Positions 1-9,308 are shown, numbered from the stretch's first letter. The stretch: 64,000 bases of DNA from Antrihabitans stalagmiti (GCF_016482825.1 NZ_JAEMNV010000011.1:124001-188000); one strand, 5' to 3'. Notes: generated from the sequence alone by a model not told the origin. Translations and numbers: made by a program.

Positions 1-1351
1 GGCGGTTCCGCTCACCACCCGACAGCACACCCGCGGGCTTCTGCTGATCGGGACCCTTGAAACCGAACGCACTGACGTAGGCACGCGACGGCATTTCCTG
101 CTGGCCGACGTGGATGAAATCGAGGCCGTCGGACACGACCTGCCAGACGTTCTTCTTCGGATCGATGCCCGCCCGGTTCTGGTCGACGTAGCTGAGCTTG
201 ACCGTCTCGCCGACTTTCACCTCGCCGCTGTCCGGACTTTCGAGTCCGACGATCGTCTTGAACAGCGTCGTCTTACCGACACCGTTGGGTCCGATCACGC
301 CGACGATGCCGTTGCGCGGAAGGGTGAACGACAGATCCTTGATGAGCGTCCGGCCGCCGTAGCCCTTGTCGAGGTGACTGACATCGACGACGACGCTGCC
401 CAGCCGGGGACCGGCGGGAATCTGGATTTCCTCGAAGTCGAGTTTGCGCGTCTTCTCCGCTTCGGTCGCCATCTCCTCGTAGCGGTCGAGGCGGGCCTTG
501 CTCTTCGCCTGACGCGCCTTGGCTCCCGAGCGCACCCAGGCGAGTTCGTCCTTGAGCCGCTTCTGCAGCTTCTGATCCTTCTTGCCCTGCACCGAGAGGC
601 GTTCGGCCTTCTTCTCGAGGTAGGTCGAGTAGTTGCCCTCGTACGGGAACGCGCGGCCACGGTCGAGTTCGAGAATCCACTCGGCGACGTTGTCGAGGAA
701 GTACCGGTCGTGGGTGACGGCGAGGACGGCGCCTGCGTAATCCGCGAGGTGCTGCTCCAACCAGAGGACGCTCTCCGCATCGAGGTGGTTGGTCGGTTCG
801 TCGAGCAGCAACAGATCAGGCTTGCTCAGCAGCAGCTTGCACAGCGCGACGCGGCGGCGTTCACCACCGGACAGGTGGGTGACCGGCTCCTCGGGCGGCG
901 GGCAGCGTAGCGCGTCCATTGCCTGCTCGAGCTGCGAATCGACGTCCCAGGCGTCGGCATGATCGAGCGCCTCCTGGAGCTGACCCATCTCTTCCATCAG
1001 CTCGTCGGAGTAGTCGGTCGCCATCAGCTCGGCGATCTCGTTGAACCGATCCAGCTTGACCTTGATCTCGCCGAGGCCTTCTTCGACGTTGCCGCGAACC
1101 GTCTTTTCCTCGTTGAGCTTCGGTTCCTGCATGAGGATGCCGACGGTCGCGCCGTTGGCGAGGAAAGCTTCGCCGTTGTTCGGCTGGTCAAGTCCGGCCA
1201 TGATCTTGAGGACGCTGGATTTACCAGCGCCGTTGGGGCCGACGACGCCGATCTTCGCGCCCGGGAGGAAGTTCAAAGTGACGTTGTCAAGGATGACCTT
1301 GTCGCCGTGCGCCTTACGCACCTTCAGCATCTGGTAAATGAACTCAGCCAT
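1..1351 (-). CDS. ettA: Energy-dependent translational throttle protein EttA (ABC-F ATPase), 3' end cut by window edge
   Basis: Soluble ABC-F protein with two ATP-binding cassettes, which binds the ribosomal E site and gates early elongation according to ATP/ADP state (family knowledge). Reading the minus strand from ATG at 1351, the N-terminus is MAEFIYQMLKVRKAHGDK. The first Walker A is GPNGAGKSS, followed by signature LSGGERRR and Walker B LLLLDEPTNHLD. Next comes the charged linker, then a second cassette with Walker A GPNGVGKTT. The window ends inside the second signature (LSGGERNR). About 450 codons are visible of a usual ~555, so roughly 100 are missing. In mycobacteria the ettA homologue lies beside an ssb paralogue; here the same neighbour is at 5059, with an acyl-CoA operon between them. 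Confidence 0.95.
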   Translation of the reverse strand, partial: MAEFIYQMLKVRKAHGDKVILDNVTLNFLPGAKIGVVGPNGAGKSSVLKIMAGLDQPNNGEAFLANGATVGILMQEPKLNEEKTVRGNVEEGLGEIKVKLDRFNEIAELMATDYSDELMEEMGQLQEALDHADAWDVDSQLEQAMDALRCPPPEEPVTHLSGGERRRVALCKLLLSKPDLLLLDEPTNHLDAESVLWLEQHLADYAGAVLAVTHDRYFLDNVAEWILELDRGRAFPYEGNYSTYLEKKAERLSVQGKKDQKLQKRLKDELAWVRSGAKARQAKSKARLDRYEEMATEAEKTRKLDFEEIQIPAGPRLGSVVVDVSHLDKGYGGRTLIKDLSFTLPRNGIVGVIGPNGVGKTTLFKTIVGLESPDSGEVKVGETVKLSYVDQNRAGIDPKKNVWQVVSDGLDFIHVGQQEMPSRAYVSAFGFKGPDQQKPAGVLSGGERNR

Positions 1352-1464
1352 GCCGACCACCCTATCGGTGCGGCGCACCTGCCCGGAACTCGGCGGATGC
1401 ACTGCGCCCGGTCCCTCGGCTACATTCCACCTGGGCACCTGCCGCACCGACGATGGGAGTGCAA

Positions 1465-1917
1465 GTGAAGGTCTTCGCCAGCATCGACGAATTTGTGAGC
1501 GCCGAGGGCGAATCCCTCGGTACGACCGACTGGATCACGATCGACCAGGGCCGAATCGACACATTTGCCGAGGCCACAGGTGACCATCAGTGGATCCACG
1601 TCGACCCCGACAAGGCCGCCGCCGGACCGTTCGGCACGACCATCGCGCACGGGCTGCTGACACTTTCGCTACTACCCCTGCTCACGCACCAGCTCTACAC
1701 CGTCGACGGCATCACGATGGGCATCAACTACGGCTTCGACAAGGTCCGGTTCATCTCCCCCGTGCGGGTCGGCTCGCGACTGCGCGCCAGCGCAGTGATC
1801 GCGTCGGTGACCCCGATCCCCGGCGGCGTGCAGGCGAAGGTCGTCGTCACCATCGAACTCGAGAACTCCGAGAAGCCCGCATGCGTCGCCGAATCGATTG
1901 CCAGGTTCATGGCCTGA
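1465..1917 (+). CDS. MaoC-family (R)-specific enoyl-CoA hydratase, HtdZ/Rv0130-like
   Basis: Single hot-dog-fold dehydratase of about 150 residues, the size of mycobacterial Rv0130 (HtdZ) and PhaJ-type hydratases, which hydrate trans-2-enoyl-CoA to (R)-3-hydroxyacyl-CoA. The hydratase signature is clear: FAEATGDHQWIHVD holds the catalytic Asp/His pair, followed by GPFGTTIAHGLLTLSL. I prefer the GTG at 1465 because GGGAG lies five bases upstream. An in-frame ATG at 1453 would add four residues. It heads a run of acyl-CoA genes (SDR, acyl-CoA dehydrogenase, two-domain MaoC), which suggests chain shortening of a branched or unusual acyl-CoA. Confidence 0.88.
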   Translation: MKVFASIDEFVSAEGESLGTTDWITIDQGRIDTFAEATGDHQWIHVDPDKAAAGPFGTTIAHGLLTLSLLPLLTHQLYTVDGITMGINYGFDKVRFISPVRVGSRLRASAVIASVTPIPGGVQAKVVVTIELENSEKPACVAESIARFMA

Positions 1918-1956
1918 ACGGTTCCGACTCCCCCACCTCGAAAGGAACGTAAGCAC

Positions 1957-2820
1957 ATGCCCGGAGTAACAGACCGCGTAGTCGTCGTCACCGGAGCGGG
2001 AGGCGGCCTCGGGCGTGAATACGCGATGCTTCTTGCCCGAGAAGGCGCGTTGGTGGTCGTCAACGATCTGGGTGGCGCCCGCGACGGTTCCGGCGCCGGC
2101 TCGACCATGGCGGACAGTGTGGTCGCCGAGATTCGCGAAGCAGGTGGCACCGCAGTGGCCAACTACGACAGCGTCGCCACCGAAGAAGGTGCCGCCGCAC
2201 TGATCAAGACAGCCATCGACGAGTTCGGCGCGGTTCACGGTGTCGTGAACAATGCGGGCATTCTGCGCGACGGTGCGTTCCACAAGATGTCGACCGACAA
2301 CTGGGAATCCGTTCAGCGCGTTCATCTCTGGGGCGGCTACCACGTCACTCGCGCCGCGTGGCCGCACTTCCGCGAGCAGCGCCACGGTCGAGTTGTGGTC
2401 GCAACCTCGACGAGTGGCCTCTACGGTAACTTCGGCCAAGCCAACTACGGTGCAGCGAAACTCGGCTTGGTAGGGCTCGTCAACACCCTCGCCGTGGAAG
2501 GTGCCAAGTACAACATCCTCGCCAATGCGGTTGCACCCCTTGCCGCGACGCGGATGACCGAAGACATCGCGCCACCCGAGTTCCTGGAGAAGCTCCCGCC
2601 GGCTCAGGTCGCCCCGGTGATCGGTTACCTCGTCAGCGACGAATGCACCGATACCGCAACCGTTCTCGTCGTCGGTGGCGGCTCGGTCAAGCGAGTCGCG
2701 CAGTTCGAATCGGCCGGCGTGTACTTCTCCGAACCGCCCACGATCGACGGCGTTGCCGAAAAATGGAGCGAGATAACCGATCTCACTGGTGCGACACTGG
2801 GCAAGAATCCGCTCGGATAG
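1957..2820 (+). CDS. SDR-family 3-hydroxyacyl-CoA dehydrogenase (MFE-2 dehydrogenase-like)
   Basis: Short-chain dehydrogenase/reductase of 287 residues. The Rossmann motif VVTGAGGGLGREYA, the acidic VNDLGGARDGSG stretch, NNAG, and the YGAAK catalytic motif match the peroxisomal multifunctional enzyme type 2 dehydrogenase subgroup, which oxidises (R)-3-hydroxyacyl-CoA. That fits directly after a MaoC hydratase. The C-terminal extension past the Rossmann fold (about residues 235-287) is typical of this subgroup. The start ATG has AAGGA ten bases upstream. The next gene begins two bases after the stop codon, so they are probably co-transcribed. Confidence 0.9.
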   Translation: MPGVTDRVVVVTGAGGGLGREYAMLLAREGALVVVNDLGGARDGSGAGSTMADSVVAEIREAGGTAVANYDSVATEEGAAALIKTAIDEFGAVHGVVNNAGILRDGAFHKMSTDNWESVQRVHLWGGYHVTRAAWPHFREQRHGRVVVATSTSGLYGNFGQANYGAAKLGLVGLVNTLAVEGAKYNILANAVAPLAATRMTEDIAPPEFLEKLPPAQVAPVIGYLVSDECTDTATVLVVGGGSVKRVAQFESAGVYFSEPPTIDGVAEKWSEITDLTGATLGKNPLG

Positions 2821-2822
2821 TC

Positions 2823-3980
2823 GTGTTACGACTGTCGCCGGACGAGCAGGGCATCGTAGCGACCGTGCGCGCCTTCGTCGATCGCGACGTCCGCCCGGTC
2901 GTGCGTGAGCTGGAGCGAACCGACACCTACCCCGAAGCGCTCATCGAAAAGATGAAGGCGCTCGGCATCTTCGGCCTTGCCGTTCCGGAGCGGTACGGTT
3001 CGGCTCCGGTGTCGATGCCCTGCTATGTCGCTGTCACCGAGGAGCTTTCGCGTGGCTGGATGAGCCTCGCCGGCGCGATGGGCGGGCACACCGTCGTTGC
3101 AAAACTCATCGACAGCTTCGGCACAGACGAGCAGAAAAATCACTATCTGCCGCTGCTGGCAACCGGTGCCGTCCGCGCGACGATGGCTCTGACCGAGCCA
3201 GGCGGCGGCTCCGACCTGCAGGCGATGACGACGACCGCCTTGCGAGACGGCGACGAGTACGTGATCACTGGTTCCAAGACGTGGATCAGCAACGCTCGCC
3301 GGTCGCAAGTCGTTGCGCTGCTGTGCAAGACCGATCCTGAGGCTTCACCTCCTCACACTGGAATGAGCATCCTGCTGGTCGAGCAGGTTCCGGGATTGAC
3401 GATCTCCCGGGATCTGCCCAAGCTCGGCTACAGGGGCGTCGAGGCGTGCGAACTCGCCTTCGACGGCTGTCGAGTTCCGGAGTCGGCCGTTCTCGGTGGG
3501 GTCGTCGGCAAGGGCTTCACCCAGATGATGAAGGGCCTCGAGACCGGGCGTATTCAGGTCGCGGCCAGGGCTCTCGGTGTCGCACAGGCCGCGTTCGACG
3601 ACTCGCTTCGGTACGCGCAGGAGCGGGAGAGTTTTGGCAAACCATTGTGGAAGCACCAATCGGTCGGTAACTATCTGGCAGACATGGCAACGAAACTCAC
3701 GGCAGCGCGACAGCTTGTGTTGCATGCCGCCGAGCGGTTCGAATCGGGCGAGCGGTGCGACATGGAGGCAGGTATGGCCAAGCTGTTCGCATCCGAGGTC
3801 GCCATGGAGATCGCGCTGAACGCTGTGCGCATCCATGGCGGGTACGGCTACTCGACCGACTACGACGTCGAGCGATACTTTCGCGATGCTCCGCTCATGA
3901 TCGTCGGCGAAGGCACCAACGAGATACAGCGCAATGTCATTGCCGCACAACTCGTCAGCCGCGGCGGACTGACACGATGA
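2823..3980 (+). CDS. Acyl-CoA dehydrogenase (FadE-type)
   Basis: Flavoprotein of 385 residues, a standard acyl-CoA dehydrogenase length, which introduces the 2,3-double bond of acyl-CoA using FAD. The N-terminal helical domain is followed by the flavin-binding stretch ATMALTEPGGGSDLQAM and the C-terminal helical motif RIHGGYGYSTDYDVERYFRD, ending with the IVGEGTNEIQRNVIA signature. The start is a GTG at 2823, two bases after the SDR stop. The open frame extends further upstream inside the SDR gene, but the fold begins at LRLSPDEQGIVATVRAFV. The stop overlaps the next start (ATGA), so translational coupling is likely. The substrate cannot be read from the sequence. Confidence 0.92.
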   Translation: MLRLSPDEQGIVATVRAFVDRDVRPVVRELERTDTYPEALIEKMKALGIFGLAVPERYGSAPVSMPCYVAVTEELSRGWMSLAGAMGGHTVVAKLIDSFGTDEQKNHYLPLLATGAVRATMALTEPGGGSDLQAMTTTALRDGDEYVITGSKTWISNARRSQVVALLCKTDPEASPPHTGMSILLVEQVPGLTISRDLPKLGYRGVEACELAFDGCRVPESAVLGGVVGKGFTQMMKGLETGRIQVAARALGVAQAAFDDSLRYAQERESFGKPLWKHQSVGNYLADMATKLTAARQLVLHAAERFESGERCDMEAGMAKLFASEVAMEIALNAVRIHGGYGYSTDYDVERYFRDAPLMIVGEGTNEIQRNVIAAQLVSRGGLTR

Positions 3981-4963
3981 CCCTGATCGACGGTCCGTAT
4001 TTCGAGGATCTCCGGGTCGGCCAGAGTTTCGACGACGCCCCAGCAATGACACTCACCGACGGTCACGCGGCTGCGCACCAGGCCATAGTCGGCGACCGCC
4101 TACGGCTCCCGTTGGACGCCCATCTCAGCGAACGCGTCGCGGGTGGACGGCTCGCGCATCCCGCTTTGGTCTGGAACGTGGCGATCGGTCAGTCGACGGT
4201 TGTGACAAGGAAGGTGAAAGCCAACCTGTTCTACCGCGGCTTGATGTTTCACCACGCCCCGATGATCGGCGACACGCTCCGAACGACCACCACGGTCGTC
4301 GCCCTTCGCCAGAACCGAGGCAAAGCAGGTCGCGCCCCGACGGGCCTCGCCGTGCTGCGAATCGTCACCGTCGATCAGCAGGATCGTCGAGTGCTCGACT
4401 TCCACCGATGCGCGATGATCTCCCTACGCGACAGCCGCGCACAAACCGGATTCGACGACGACAGCGCAGCAATCGGGTTGGTCGCCGATCAAGACCTCAC
4501 CACGTCGATCAGTGGTTGGCGTCTCGCCGAATTCGAAGCCGCAAGCAGCGGCCTCGCCTTCGGAGATCTTCAGGAGGGGATGCGGTTCGGATCGGCCGGC
4601 GCGGACGTCGTCACCAATGCACCCGAACTGGCCCGGCTGACCCTCAATATCGCTGAGGTGCATCATGATTCCCGCGCCGGCGGCGGTCGGCGATTGGTCT
4701 TCGGCGGGCACACGATCGCGCTCGCTCTCGCTCAGGTGTCTCGTTGCCTCCCGTCTGTCGTCACCATCCCGGCGTGGTATTCCTGCGATCACACCCGGCC
4801 CGTCTACGAGGGCGACACCGTGCGCAGCGAGATCGCGATCGAGCGCCTACGCCCGCTGCAGTCGGGCGGCGGCTTGGTCGATCTGCGCTCGCTTGTCTCC
4901 GTGGACGGATCCGACGGACCGCACGCTGTCCTCGATTGGCGATTCGTCGCGGTTGTTGCGTGA
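3977..4963 (+). CDS. Two-domain MaoC dehydratase (mesaconyl-CoA/methylfumaryl-CoA hydratase-like)
   Basis: Protein of 328 residues with two hot-dog halves. The first half contains GPYFEDLRVGQSF and a degenerate hydratase region. The second contains GMRFGSAGADVVTNAPELARLTLN and RRLVFGGHTIALALAQVSRCLP. The layout resembles beta-methylmalyl-CoA/mesaconyl-CoA dehydratases and related double hot-dog proteins. It begins in the ATGA overlap with the acyl-CoA dehydrogenase and ends the operon. The annotated start excludes a long in-frame extension lying inside the upstream gene. The exact substrate is unknown; an acyl-CoA with a branched or dicarboxylic chain is possible. Confidence 0.8.
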   Translation: MTLIDGPYFEDLRVGQSFDDAPAMTLTDGHAAAHQAIVGDRLRLPLDAHLSERVAGGRLAHPALVWNVAIGQSTVVTRKVKANLFYRGLMFHHAPMIGDTLRTTTTVVALRQNRGKAGRAPTGLAVLRIVTVDQQDRRVLDFHRCAMISLRDSRAQTGFDDDSAAIGLVADQDLTTSISGWRLAEFEAASSGLAFGDLQEGMRFGSAGADVVTNAPELARLTLNIAEVHHDSRAGGGRRLVFGGHTIALALAQVSRCLPSVVTIPAWYSCDHTRPVYEGDTVRSEIAIERLRPLQSGGGLVDLRSLVSVDGSDGPHAVLDWRFVAVVA

Positions 4964-5058
4964 ATCGGACGTACCCGTGACGCTCCTGACCCATTCGTTG
5001 CGTTTCGGTACCGAATCCCGTCCCGACACTCGCCTAGTAGGCGGTCAGCGTCACCCGG

Positions 5059-5520
5059 TCAGGTACCTACGGGTTCGAGATGACGCTCGGGCCTCGGCGT
5101 CGACTGTTCGATCTCACGGTCGGTGGTAGACGCCGTCGCAGCAGGATCCTGACTCGCAGGCAGTTTGGGGCGCTCGATCTTGACGATGCAACGCGCCAGG
5201 TCAGGACCTATTGCACTGGCTCGCATTTCGAGGTCGGAACGCGCGACCCCGTCCTTGCTCGTGTATTCGTTGGTTCGCAGCTGCCCGTAGGCGACGATCG
5301 GATCGCCGACCATGATCGATGCTCCGACACCAGCAACGAGGCGGCGCCAGCAACTCACGCTCAGGTACAGCGTCCCGCTGTCGACCCACTCCCCTGTTCC
5401 GCGGTCCTGTCGGCGTGCGTTACTCGCCATGCGGAAGCTGATGACCTCCTCGCCGTTGGCACTGCGCTTGACCGGATTCGTGATCACAGTTCCGACCACT
5501 GCCGTATTTACCTCGTACAT
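5059..5520 (-). CDS. Single-stranded DNA-binding protein paralogue (SSBb/Rv2478c-like)
   Basis: OB-fold single-stranded DNA-binding protein of 153 residues. It starts MYEVNTAVVGTVITNPVK and carries core SSB features (VISFRMASNARRQ, LYLSVSCWRRLVAGV, PIVAYGQLRTNEY). The C-terminal tail (ASQDPAATAST...) lacks the acidic DDDIPF-type tip that recruits partners in primary SSBs. That agrees with the second, stress- or recombination-associated SSB of actinobacteria rather than the replication SSB. The ATG at 5520 has a G-rich SD (GGGGGCGGAGC) upstream; the open frame extends 39 codons further without homology. Its mycobacterial counterpart also sits near ettA. Confidence 0.88.
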   Translation of the reverse strand: MYEVNTAVVGTVITNPVKRSANGEEVISFRMASNARRQDRGTGEWVDSGTLYLSVSCWRRLVAGVGASIMVGDPIVAYGQLRTNEYTSKDGVARSDLEMRASAIGPDLARCIVKIERPKLPASQDPAATASTTDREIEQSTPRPERHLEPVGT

Positions 5521-5742
5521 GCTCCGCCCCCTTCGTAGTTCGACACGTGCTCGCGCCGTTGCATCAAGAGTGGTCGACGAATGGGCCGATAAGCGCGCGA
5601 AAGGAAATCTGTGGATGGATTCGGCGCATGTGAACAACTCGCGGATCGGCCGCGTTTTTCGATGGATCCTGTCGGTGGGTCGGAGTAGGGGTCACGGTCG
5701 AAACGCCAGGCACCTAGAATTCGGCCATGGCCCGGGGAACTG

Positions 5743-6321
5743 ATGACTGACAACCCACAATTTCCGCACGGTGGCAACCAATTCGGTGGCTATCCACCCG
5801 TCGACTATCCACCCGTCGTCCAACGGCGATCCTGGGCCGTACCGGTCGTCGTCGTACTCGGTGTGTTGCTCGTGGCCGCAGCGGTCGCCATCGGTTGGTT
5901 GCTACTTGCGCGCGCGGACGACGACTCGAACAACTCGATCCCCGGCGCCGAGGCCATGGCCGAGCTGTGCGACTGGGCGCCGACCTTCATAACGTACGAC
6001 TACGCAACGATCGACGACTACTTCGACGATGTGCTCGATCGGGCAACAGGCGACTTCGCGCGTGAATTCTCCTCCACCCGTGACCAATTGAAGCAGGCGA
6101 TCGTCGGGAGTCAGGTGCGTTCGCGCGCCGAGGGCAAGCCGATCTGCGGTGTGCAATCTGCATCGGGCACGGAGGCCAAGATCGTGCTGTCCCAGATGCA
6201 GTCCGTTACGAGCCTGGTCAGTCCGATACCCGCGACCAACTCGATAACGCTGGTCGCAACGATGACGAAGATCGACGGTCGGTGGCTCGTCAGCAAAACC
6301 GATATCCCCGTCGCCAGGTAA
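5743..6321 (+). CDS. Membrane-anchored protein resembling Mce-associated proteins
   Basis: 192 residues with a Pro/Tyr-rich cytoplasmic N-terminus (residues 1-26) and one strong transmembrane helix (about residues 30-52, PVVVVLGVLLVAAAVAIGWLL). The extracytoplasmic domain contains YDYATIDDYFDDVLDRATGDF and a C-terminal TLVATMTKIDGRWLVSKTDI. This helix plus NTF2-like layout is that of Mce-associated proteins, but no mce operon is nearby. The start is supported by GGGGA just upstream. Two cysteines (in ELCDWAP and KPICGVQ) could form a disulfide. Function is unknown. Confidence 0.75.
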   Translation: MTDNPQFPHGGNQFGGYPPVDYPPVVQRRSWAVPVVVVLGVLLVAAAVAIGWLLLARADDDSNNSIPGAEAMAELCDWAPTFITYDYATIDDYFDDVLDRATGDFAREFSSTRDQLKQAIVGSQVRSRAEGKPICGVQSASGTEAKIVLSQMQSVTSLVSPIPATNSITLVATMTKIDGRWLVSKTDIPVAR

Positions 6322-6324
6322 CGA

Positions 6325-7263
6325 CTACAACGTTGCGGGGTCGGTGTTCGCGCCGCACAGCACGACAACAGGCCGCTCGCCCTCCTCAGGGACGTATGCA
6401 CCACTCAGCACCGCGGCCAACGCCGTGGCGCCGCCGTATTCGACGGCGATCCGGAAGTGTCGCCAGAGATAGTCGCGCGCGGCAACGATCGCAGCGTCCG
6501 TCACCAGAATCGACGTAATGCCATGTGCTGCAGCAACGCTCATCGCGATGTCGCCGATTCGCTTGGCGCCGAGCGAATCAGCCGCGATGCTGTCGACAGC
6601 CACATCGACGGGAGAGCCGTTACCCAGAGCGGAGTGCAATGTCGGGATGCCCTGCGGCTCGACGCCGACGACCGAGCGATCCGACGAGATACCAGTCGCG
6701 ATGCCTGCGATCAGACCGCCGCCACCGACCGCGACCAAGACAGAATTCGACCCTGGCACCTGCTCGTCGAGCTCGAGTCCGGTGGTTCCGGCGCCCGCGA
6801 CGATGTCGGGCAGATCGTAGGCGTGCAACTGGACCGAACCACGTTCGATCGCCAAAGCTGTTGCGCACTCGAATGCTTCGGCGTAGCTCGTGCCGTGCTG
6901 GACGACGTCGGCGCCGAGTGTATGCAGCGCAGCGACTTTGGCCGCAGGTGCGTTCTCCGGTACGACGACGGCACAGTCGACGCCTTGCATCGCGGCCGCG
7001 GTCGCCGCTGCGATGCCTGCGTTACCGCCCGATGCGATGACCACACCGGATGCATCGACAGCACTGTGCAGCAGTGCATTCAGGCTCCCGCGCGTTTTGA
7101 ACGAACCGCCGAATTGCAGATACTCGAGTTTGAACGAGACCGGCACCGGACCGTGCACGGTGTCGACGACGGCGTCGAGCACCGGCGTCAGTCGCAGACG
7201 ATCACCGATCCTTGCGCGCGCTGCTTCGACATCGGAGCGGTCGATAACGGAGCGATCGATCAC
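6325..7263 (-). CDS. PLP-dependent threonine/serine dehydratase family protein
   Basis: Fold-type II PLP enzyme of 312 residues, the length of catabolic threonine dehydratases and serine racemases, without a C-terminal ACT domain. The PLP lysine lies in LQFGGSFKTRGSLNAL, the substrate-binding loop in ASGGNAGIAAATAA, and the phosphate-binding glycine loop in VGGGGLIAGIA. Expected reaction: deamination of L-threonine or L-serine to a 2-oxo acid. The start is a GTG at 7263 overlapping the stop of the upstream gene by four bases (GTGA), so it is probably coupled to the CopD-CtaG fusion. Longer in-frame starts lie inside that gene and are unlikely. Confidence 0.88.
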   Translation of the reverse strand: MIDRSVIDRSDVEAARARIGDRLRLTPVLDAVVDTVHGPVPVSFKLEYLQFGGSFKTRGSLNALLHSAVDASGVVIASGGNAGIAAATAAAMQGVDCAVVVPENAPAAKVAALHTLGADVVQHGTSYAEAFECATALAIERGSVQLHAYDLPDIVAGAGTTGLELDEQVPGSNSVLVAVGGGGLIAGIATGISSDRSVVGVEPQGIPTLHSALGNGSPVDVAVDSIAADSLGAKRIGDIAMSVAAAHGITSILVTDAAIVAARDYLWRHFRIAVEYGGATALAAVLSGAYVPEEGERPVVVLCGANTDPATL

Positions 7264-9308
7264 TTGCCCGCTTCCCGCTCCCTGCGAGCAAGTTCGGCGA
7301 ACATCGCGTTGTGGGCGGCCAATTCGGCGTCGTCGTCGCGTTCTGCCGCGCGGTCGTACCGTTTCGCGGCGCGACCGTCGGCGCGCGACCACTGGATCAG
7401 CAGTGCAAGCATCACCAGTACGAGCGGTATTTCACCTGTCGCCCAGGCGATTCCACCACCGAGGCGCTGATCGGCGATCAGGTCGGAGTTCCAGTCGAGG
7501 CCCAGGCTGCGGTAGAACCAGCCGCCCATCACCGTGTCCATACTCATCAGCGCAATGCCGAAGAACGCGTGGAAAGGCAGCGACCCGAACACCATTGCGA
7601 GTTTGGTGATCGGCTCGACGTGCCGTGGCGCTGGATCGACCCCGATCACCACCCAGTAGAACAGGTAGCCGCTCACCAGGAAGTGCAGGTTCATCAACAG
7701 GTGCGCGGGGTGGGAATCGACGGTCGAGTCGAAGATGCCACCCAGATACAGGCCGTAGAACCCGCCGACGAACAGCGTCGCTGCAACGAGTGGCTGTGTG
7801 AGAAAGCGCGACACCGGACTGTGCAGGCCGATGAGCAGCCATTCGCGCACACCTGGAACACCGTCTTTGCCTGCGGGTTTGAGTACTCGCAATGCAAGGG
7901 TGATCGGTCCACCGAGGGCCAGCAGGACCGGCGCAAGCATCGATAGCAACATGTGCGACATCATGTGAACGCTGAACTGGGCGGGCGAATAGCGACCGAT
8001 GCCCGACGACGTTGCGATCAGAAAGACAACGCAACCGAGTACCCACGCGATGGTACGACCGACCGGCCACGAGTCGCCGCGTTGGCGCAACCGTCGCACG
8101 CCGACCACGTACAGGACTGCGGCAACGATCGCCGCCGTGCCGAAGATCAGGTCGAAGCGCCAATCGAAGAAGATCCTGGCGACCGTGAGCCGACCGTCCA
8201 GGTCGTAGCCGAGCTCGACCTCGGTGACCGACGGGTTCAGGTTGGCATCCGCCGGTGGCGGCGTGCGGCCGAGACCGACGGCGATGCCGATGGTCGTCGC
8301 AAAGATGATCGTCTCGATGCCGGCGAACTTGACCAACGCGAAACGTGAGGTCGGGTCGGCGGCGAGGGCAGGCAATGCACGTCGGCGTTGCGCGAAACCC
8401 AACGCGCCCAACGCGACGAGTGCAGCGGTTTTGGCGAGTATCAGGCGGCCGTAGTCGCTGGTGAACAAGTCGGACAGCGGGAGTCGCACAAACGCATTGA
8501 TCACGCCGCTCGCAGCCATCACAACGAACGCAACACCGGCGACGGTCGAGAACCGTCGAGCCGCAACGTCGGTGTGCGCGCCGCCGCGTCGAGCATGGGC
8601 GAAGAGTGCGAACAAGCCGCCTGCCCACAACGCTGCGGCAACCAGGTGCAGGATCAGGCTGTTGGTCGCCAGATCGTGCGAACCACCCGACGACGAGTGT
8701 CCGTTCACCCCGAGGGGCATCAGCGTCAGCAAGGCCAGACCGAGCAGCAACGGCGTCCACGACCAGCGCAGTACCAGTCGACACCCGACGGCCAAGAGCG
8801 CCGCAAGAATCGCGGTCCACCGCCATGCGCTGGCCATCTCGACCTGCCCGATCGCACTCCACAGGTTCTCGGGCTTCAGCGCTTCGGCAAGCGGGAGACC
8901 GGACGTGTCCGACAGCGTCAACGGAACCAACATCGCTGCACACAGCGCCCAGACGAGCGCCCCGTAGAACGCGATCCGCACCGAGCGATAACCGTCGACG
9001 TCCAGAACACCGTTGCTCTGTGGAGGCACAAGGAAAGCTGCAAGCAACAGCGAGCCGACTGCGACGACGGCACCGAGTTCGCCGATCGCGCGCAGAGCAG
9101 GCAGGCCGTAGGTCGTCAGCGGTCCGGGGTCGGGGATGCCGAGCAGAACCAACGCATCCGATGCCGAGAATCCGACGACGACGGCAGCGACCGCGCCGGC
9201 TATCAGGCCTGCAACGACGAACACCGCAGCCGAACTCGAACGCTCGAGCTGTGGTGACTTCGCGGTGTCGAGCTGTGCCGACGCTGAGTCGGTGTCGGGC
9301 TGTGCCAT
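7260..9308 (-). CDS. CopD copper-resistance / CtaG cytochrome c oxidase assembly fusion membrane protein
   Basis: Polytopic membrane protein of 682 residues with two modules. The N-terminal ~350 residues have the CopD-like multi-helix bundle (including HLVAAALWAGGLFALFAH). The C-terminal part resembles the caa3-type oxidase assembly factor CtaG (FSVHMMSHMLLSMLAPVLLALGGPITLALR and HLLMNLHFLVSGYLFYWVVIGVDP). Histidines and methionines in these segments are candidate copper ligands. The fusion is known in actinobacteria (mycobacterial Rv0102 is of this type). Likely role: copper handling or delivery to the terminal oxidase. The C-terminus is cytoplasmic and charged. Confidence 0.9.
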   Translation of the reverse strand: MAQPDTDSASAQLDTAKSPQLERSSSAAVFVVAGLIAGAVAAVVVGFSASDALVLLGIPDPGPLTTYGLPALRAIGELGAVVAVGSLLLAAFLVPPQSNGVLDVDGYRSVRIAFYGALVWALCAAMLVPLTLSDTSGLPLAEALKPENLWSAIGQVEMASAWRWTAILAALLAVGCRLVLRWSWTPLLLGLALLTLMPLGVNGHSSSGGSHDLATNSLILHLVAAALWAGGLFALFAHARRGGAHTDVAARRFSTVAGVAFVVMAASGVINAFVRLPLSDLFTSDYGRLILAKTAALVALGALGFAQRRRALPALAADPTSRFALVKFAGIETIIFATTIGIAVGLGRTPPPADANLNPSVTEVELGYDLDGRLTVARIFFDWRFDLIFGTAAIVAAVLYVVGVRRLRQRGDSWPVGRTIAWVLGCVVFLIATSSGIGRYSPAQFSVHMMSHMLLSMLAPVLLALGGPITLALRVLKPAGKDGVPGVREWLLIGLHSPVSRFLTQPLVAATLFVGGFYGLYLGGIFDSTVDSHPAHLLMNLHFLVSGYLFYWVVIGVDPAPRHVEPITKLAMVFGSLPFHAFFGIALMSMDTVMGGWFYRSLGLDWNSDLIADQRLGGGIAWATGEIPLVLVMLALLIQWSRADGRAAKRYDRAAERDDDAELAAHNAMFAELARREREAGK

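Noticed and set aside
110-1468. Plus-strand open frames of 266 and 169 codons opposite ettA
   Set aside because: They mirror the minus-strand ABC-F gene, which has intact Walker and signature motifs. Their translations show no family features.
8388-9257. 289-codon plus-strand open frame rich in Arg and Gln
   Set aside because: It lies antisense to the CopD-CtaG fusion; composition is typical of a high-GC shadow frame and has no start signal.
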